The notes under the pieces were generated by a model that saw only the letters and a program-made list of their open reading frames with translations, searched no databases and was not told the origin of the DNA. The position numbers and the translations under genes are program-made. From Amborella trichopoda (Eukaryota; Streptophyta; Magnoliopsida; Amborellales; Amborellaceae), in NCBI RefSeq assembly GCF_000471905.2, contig NW_006497560.1, positions 506,112 to 570,111 on the forward strand: a stretch of DNA of 64,000 nucleotides, given 5' to 3'. Position 1 is the first letter of the stretch. The number at the start of each line of letters is the position of its first letter. Below, one piece after another: positions 55,258 to 61,200 of the stretch.

Positions 55258-58200
55258 TTTCAGTTCCAAAAACATTTTTAGGGCAATGGAGGTGAGTTTT
55301 GTTTTTTTTTTTTTATGATTCTGGATGGCGATCAAGTATTTATTTGAAAATCTAGTTGCTGAATGGATTAGGGTTTGTATGCCCTAATCAAAAAAGTGCT
55401 TTTAGTGCTGTTTTTTTATTTTTTCTAGAAAGGAAGTATGATTAGATCTGAGGGTGTAACCAGATCTGTAAAACCTTTTATTTGAAGAGATGAAAGGGTG
55501 TAATTTGATCTCAATTGTTGATTAAGATCTGAGAATGTAACCGAATATTAATTACAGTAGAGAATGCCTATGCAGACATCAAATATGGAGTTAATCTGGA
55601 CCCCAAATCAAGAAAGCCAGATTTGATGGAACCAACAATTTAGAATGTCGGTTAGAATATTTTTTCGTGGAAAGAAAAAACTGGGATACATTAACAGCCA
55701 TGTGGAAAAACCTGACCTGAATGATGTTAAATATGCAGACTAGGAGCTGAGGATATGCCTATTATGAATTTGGATACCTTTTTCTAGGCAGCCTAATATG
55801 CGTCAATCCTTTATGAACGACATTGCCTCTAAGGAATTATGGAAGGCAGTCTAAGTCCTATTTCCAAATGAAAAATATTGCTAGGGTTTATAAATTGGAG
55901 CAAAAAATCAATGATTTTAAATAGGGAGGCTTGTCATTGGGAGACTATTATGCTCATCTATGTGGTCTTTGGAATGAATTAGGCCGGTATCAGCCCATAT
56001 GATGTTCTTGTGCAAAGGAACAAAGGGATTGTAACAAAGGAAGATTTTTTATCTTTTGGGGGGAGTTAATGGCGAGTATGAAATAATTAGGGCTAAGGTT
56101 CTCGGTGGCAGGATTTTGCCATCACTTGGTATTGTTTTTTCCCTTCTTTAGTGTGAAGAAAGATAATGGCAGTGTCTATGGGTGAAATTGAAATATTCGC
56201 CCTATTCACAAGTTTTACTAGTAATCGAGGCGGAGGATGTTTTCGAAGTTGTGGTGGAGGTTGAGGTGGTGGACATCCCCACATCTGATGAGGAGGACTA
56301 ATTACAGTGCACCCATTGTGGGAAGACTTGACACACAAGAGAAACATGTTGGGATCTAGTTGGACACCCAAGGTGAACCCTTCCACGGGCAAATTCAGTA
56401 ACAATCAGTAAAAGTACTGCCTCAGTTACTCAAGTGCAGCAAGATACCATTTCCTTTGAACCTCAAGAAGAGTTGATGACTATTTGATAGAGGGCAAAGT
56501 TATACTTATATTTAATTTCTATTCAATTTTAAAAGATATATATTTTGATTTTAGCCGACCCCAATTAATTGAAAAAAAGCTATGATGATGGTGATGATGA
56601 TGATATTTTCATTTTAGTTTTTTTTTAAAATTTTAATCTTGATCCGTACAGAGCACCGGTTCTAAAGGGTTTGGGCACCAATTCCCAGTGTCCTGCCAGC
56701 TGCTTCAGTCTTAATAACACTGGACTGTGGTTTATTCTTGCTTTTTCTGCACTAAATTACTCTATTCTATTCTACTATACTGAAATCTTCTGTTGTGCAT
56801 TATATGATTGTCTTTAATCCCTTCCTTGAATGATATTTTAGACACTTTGTGTCATGTAATTTTAGTTATAGGCCATCACCATTTCATAATGAATTTTTGG
56901 TTCATCTCATAATTTTTTTACTATATGTTCTTTAGTTTTCTAAGTGCTTGCATATAAAGAGGTCAATCCGCCCAAGTGCTTACGTATCATTTTTTCTATC
57001 TTATACTTCTTACAAGTTTCCTCATGTTTCCTTTGTGATGAGTTGCATGCTGTATTAGTGGTTTTGAGTTTTTTTTTTTTTTAATAATTGTTATTATTAA
57101 AAGATTCTTGATGTCAAAAATATTGATCCCACATTAAAAGGGAGATTTGTGGTTGTTTTGATATTTTTGTGAATACAAATCTCGGTGTTAGCCAAGGACT
57201 TTCTTGTCCCATTAAATATCGTAATCCTTGAAGGTCATGAGCAGTCTTTTTGTTGGTCTTGCATTTATTAGGAAATTCATGACAATTCTCAAATATTATC
57301 CTTGCAAATTTTACTACCAATATCATATCACAATTGACAATTCATAATAGTACTTGTAACTGTAGTTTATAAATGCTTTTATATTAGGAAATTCACCATT
57401 GTAAAGTTTTCGAATTTTTCAGCTCCTTTTGAGAGTTTAGATATAAACTTCAAAGTCAGTTCTGCTTTAGTGGAAATTGTTCGGCATATCCAAACAAGGC
57501 CACGTTATATCCTCGCAAAGGTATGAAGTTATTTTGTAATTATCATCATTATTGACTTTCAAATCACTTATAGTAAAGAGTGAACATGTTTCTTATTTGT
57601 CATTATCATAATCAAAGAATGATTGTTTATGTTTCACACACCCATTCATTAGAATTATTTTTTCATATGTAGCTTTTTTTGTGGAAATGCAACACAAGTA
57701 CTCTTTAATGTTAAAAAAATCCATAAAGGACGACCTATTGATAGAGCTTACTTTGATCAAATTAATTGGGCTTCAAGAATCCCTTGATTTTCATATAAAC
57801 AGATAGGCCATTGTTGGTACCATAATTGTTGGGCACGGGAGCAGGGGTAGGTTTGCCACATGCTAGAAGCTCCTTGGGTCAGAGTACCAAGGGGAGATTA
57901 CATTATTAATAATTAAAAAAATTTTGTTTAATTTTATGAAGTCTTTAAAAAAAGGTTTGAGAAAACCTTGTTGGACGTTATATTATTATTTACATATTGA
58001 ACCAACTTTATGTAACAAAAAAAGGCAAAAAAGAATTTAAAAACATTCAACATATTTACAAGTCAAAGGACTTAGAATAACAAAACATTGCAAGAAACTT
58101 CTTTTTCATTAACTAAATAAATTTTCACTTTACGTTTAGAACCCTCCAAAAACACAAGAGAGAAAGTAGCTTTTACCATAGGTGTGAAAGACACTGAGAT

Positions 58201-61200
58201 GGAGAGATGGAGAGATGGAAAGAGTGAGCATGGGGTGAGCATGGGATCAGCTACATGTCTTGACTAAATCTATCCTGTCCTCTCATCGCCCCTCAAGCAG
58301 CTAGGAACGTTTGTTGCATGAATCTTGAGGTAGTTACCCCACATTATTAGCTTGATTTGAACTAATCGGGGGAATAACAATTCTCAAAGCTGGAAGAGTA
58401 GGCCAATGGGTATCATTTTCAGCAGCAAAGTGTGCACGAAGCCTTTTGAGCATTCTATCTCTTGTACTTGAATTTATAGTCGTTCATCTTCAGTTTCTTC
58501 TAAGTTTGCCTCCATGTTGCCCCCCTCTGTGAAGTACTTGCAGTAGTTGGTTGATCTAGTGGCCCTCCTGACGTTAGAAGCTGGACATAATGCCTCCTTA
58601 ACCACATCCTCTTTCAAACCCTCCTCAAGGAAAACCTCTTCTGTCTCAAGGTCAACACCTACCACTCACTAGCATTCTCCATATCCTTATAGTGATGAGA
58701 TCCCTCTTCTCATTCTAATTAAATTTCCTTGAAGCCTTTAATTATATTTGATAAATGTTAAATCATTGAGCCTTCTTTGCTCAAGCCTATTCCTTATATT
58801 TATATGCACCTAAAAGAAAAAAAAATGCATCAATACTAAATGAGCCATCTAAAATTTTAAATTTAGACCTAGAGAGAAATAACAACATAAAAGTACAATT
58901 AATATTGTATCTTCTATAATAGAATAATAATGTAACTTGTAAACAAGAAGACAACTAAATATACCATTTAAAATTAAGTCCAATTTCGCTCACAATTAGA
59001 AGAGCTAGTTGTTAAACTCAAGATCCGAATACCTATCCTTTGGAAGTATGGAGTACCACTCTCATGCTGATGCTGGGTCCACTATTGGGCTACAAATTGC
59101 GTACAATCTCTATAATTAATTTAGTTTTATCATAAGTCATTTCCATACTTATTTCTGTACTTATTAGAATATTTGAAATTATGCATTAGAGAAATTAGAT
59201 ATAAATTTATGAAAGCTAAAAACTTTTAAGGTTACATTAACTTGTACCTTCAAAGAAAATTTCAAATAAAATACAGTACCTAGATCAAATTTGGTCTTTT
59301 GCCTCACTGCCATTTCGATTTAAATGCACTTTTGTACTAGATCAATTCCTTGGGAGATATCTTATTTGGGATCTTTGGCTCAGGAACAAGTCTCAAGGCA
59401 CTCGTTATATCCATCCATGATTTTATCCGTGCTCTCATCTTCGAGGTCAGCATTAAAAAACTTAAGGTTCAATAGTACCCTACTGCATGTAATGGTCTAT
59501 GAACCTGCCTATCCCACTTTCCATCTTTTATCTCCCAAATTGAGCCACTTGTCCTCATAATTGCTGAAAGCCTGTGCTATTCCTTCTTAGCTCCATCTAA
59601 TGCATCACATGTAAAGCTCATTGAGGACTTGTGACTATCAGCCAAGTGCAAGACCTTGACTATAGGCAAAAATACTCACAGTAGTACCTTACCCTACCTC
59701 AAAAAACCTTAGTGAAAATAATATCACAGGCCCTCTTTCCAATGGGATCTTTAGACGACTTGCATTTACCCCAATCCTCTAAAGTGAACATTGATCTCAA
59801 TGGGGTCCTTTTGTCATATATGCTTTTGACTCAAGGAAGTGGTTGCAAAACTAGTGACCTTGGGCCTCACTAGATCCCTCCTTTTTGTGAACTTGTGATC
59901 ATGCTAAAAGTGATGAGTGGTTATATATGAAAACTATGACATCCTTAGCCTTAGAAATTGTCCCTTTTACACTTGGAATCTCCCTAATAGCCTCAAGCAC
60001 GAGGTCTATGCAATCTCCCATGCAAGGTGTCCAAAATATAGGAGGCCTCTTCTAGTGATGCTAATGACTAACACTCCCCCCGCAATTTGTACATCATGTT
60101 TTTGACATGTACAACTTGCCCGTCAAATATTGATGTTGTTTATGTTATAATCCTTTTATAAATACCTCTGTTATTTGATCTTTTATCTCCATTGTTGGAT
60201 TTATGGTCTTTCAAGGCCTTAGAGCTAAGAATCTCTCCCTCAGTAGGACTGAGCGTGAAAAGATGATTGTGGGTGCTTGGCGCACTGGGGCACAAAATTA
60301 TATACCCCAAGTACATGAGGCAATGAGTGACTTCAATGGGAGAGAGAGATTACTTGTGGAGGTGTGAGGGTCACCTCCAAGGCAAGGCTATATTTGTGAG
60401 TGTGCCTCATGGTTGGTGTGTTTGGCTAAGACTAGGAGAACAAAAAGGAGAATATAGAACCCAAGTATCTTCAAAGTAACAACCTTGTGTAGGATGGTAA
60501 TGGCTCACAGGACATGAGTCCATACCCCTGACATGAGACCACCCTATGGCATGTGCACTCACAGTCTGAAGCCACTCTTCTGGTGTATGATACGATTAAG
60601 AAGAGTTAGTGCTCATGTGCCTTGAGAGGGCCCCTGTGTGTGAGTACTTTTATATCTTCAAAGGTGCACCTGTAATCCATTGTGAAACAGGTGATGGAAA
60701 GCTTGATTGGGATGACTTTGATGAAGCTGGATTATGCATCCCTACCATACACTGTGGAGCATGGGCTTGTTGGGTCATTCCGAGATAAGTGGCCATTATT
60801 CCGAACTAGCCCAATAGAGTACTCTGATACCTAGATCTAAGCCTAGAGGTCTCATTTACTAATTGTCCCATTTTATTATGACGAGAAAATGTGTACATAT
60901 GGTGGAGAATCAATTGCAGTATTTTTGGGAATTTTTGAGAAATTTTTGGAATTTTTCAGAGCAAAAAATGTAGTTTTTAAAATTGCTTGGTGGTAATTTC
61001 AAGGACAGCTTATGGGGCGGTCCCACATGAAAGTTGGACATGGTGAACTAGCACGGTATATGTAGTTTAAAATTTTTCTTTTTTCATCTGACTAGAACAC
61101 TTACAGATGTTGAAATAATACAAAATAAAATAGAAACACAAAATGGATTCTCACTTGCTACCACTTAATACAACTCTTTTATTTCAAGAGAAAAAAAACA

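Noticed and set aside
55097-55318. Leucine-run frame resembling a membrane segment
   Set aside because: It is the translation of an (ATT)n microsatellite.
56093-56404. 103-residue minus-strand frame
   Set aside because: It is the complement of the Copia gag and zinc-knuckle region.
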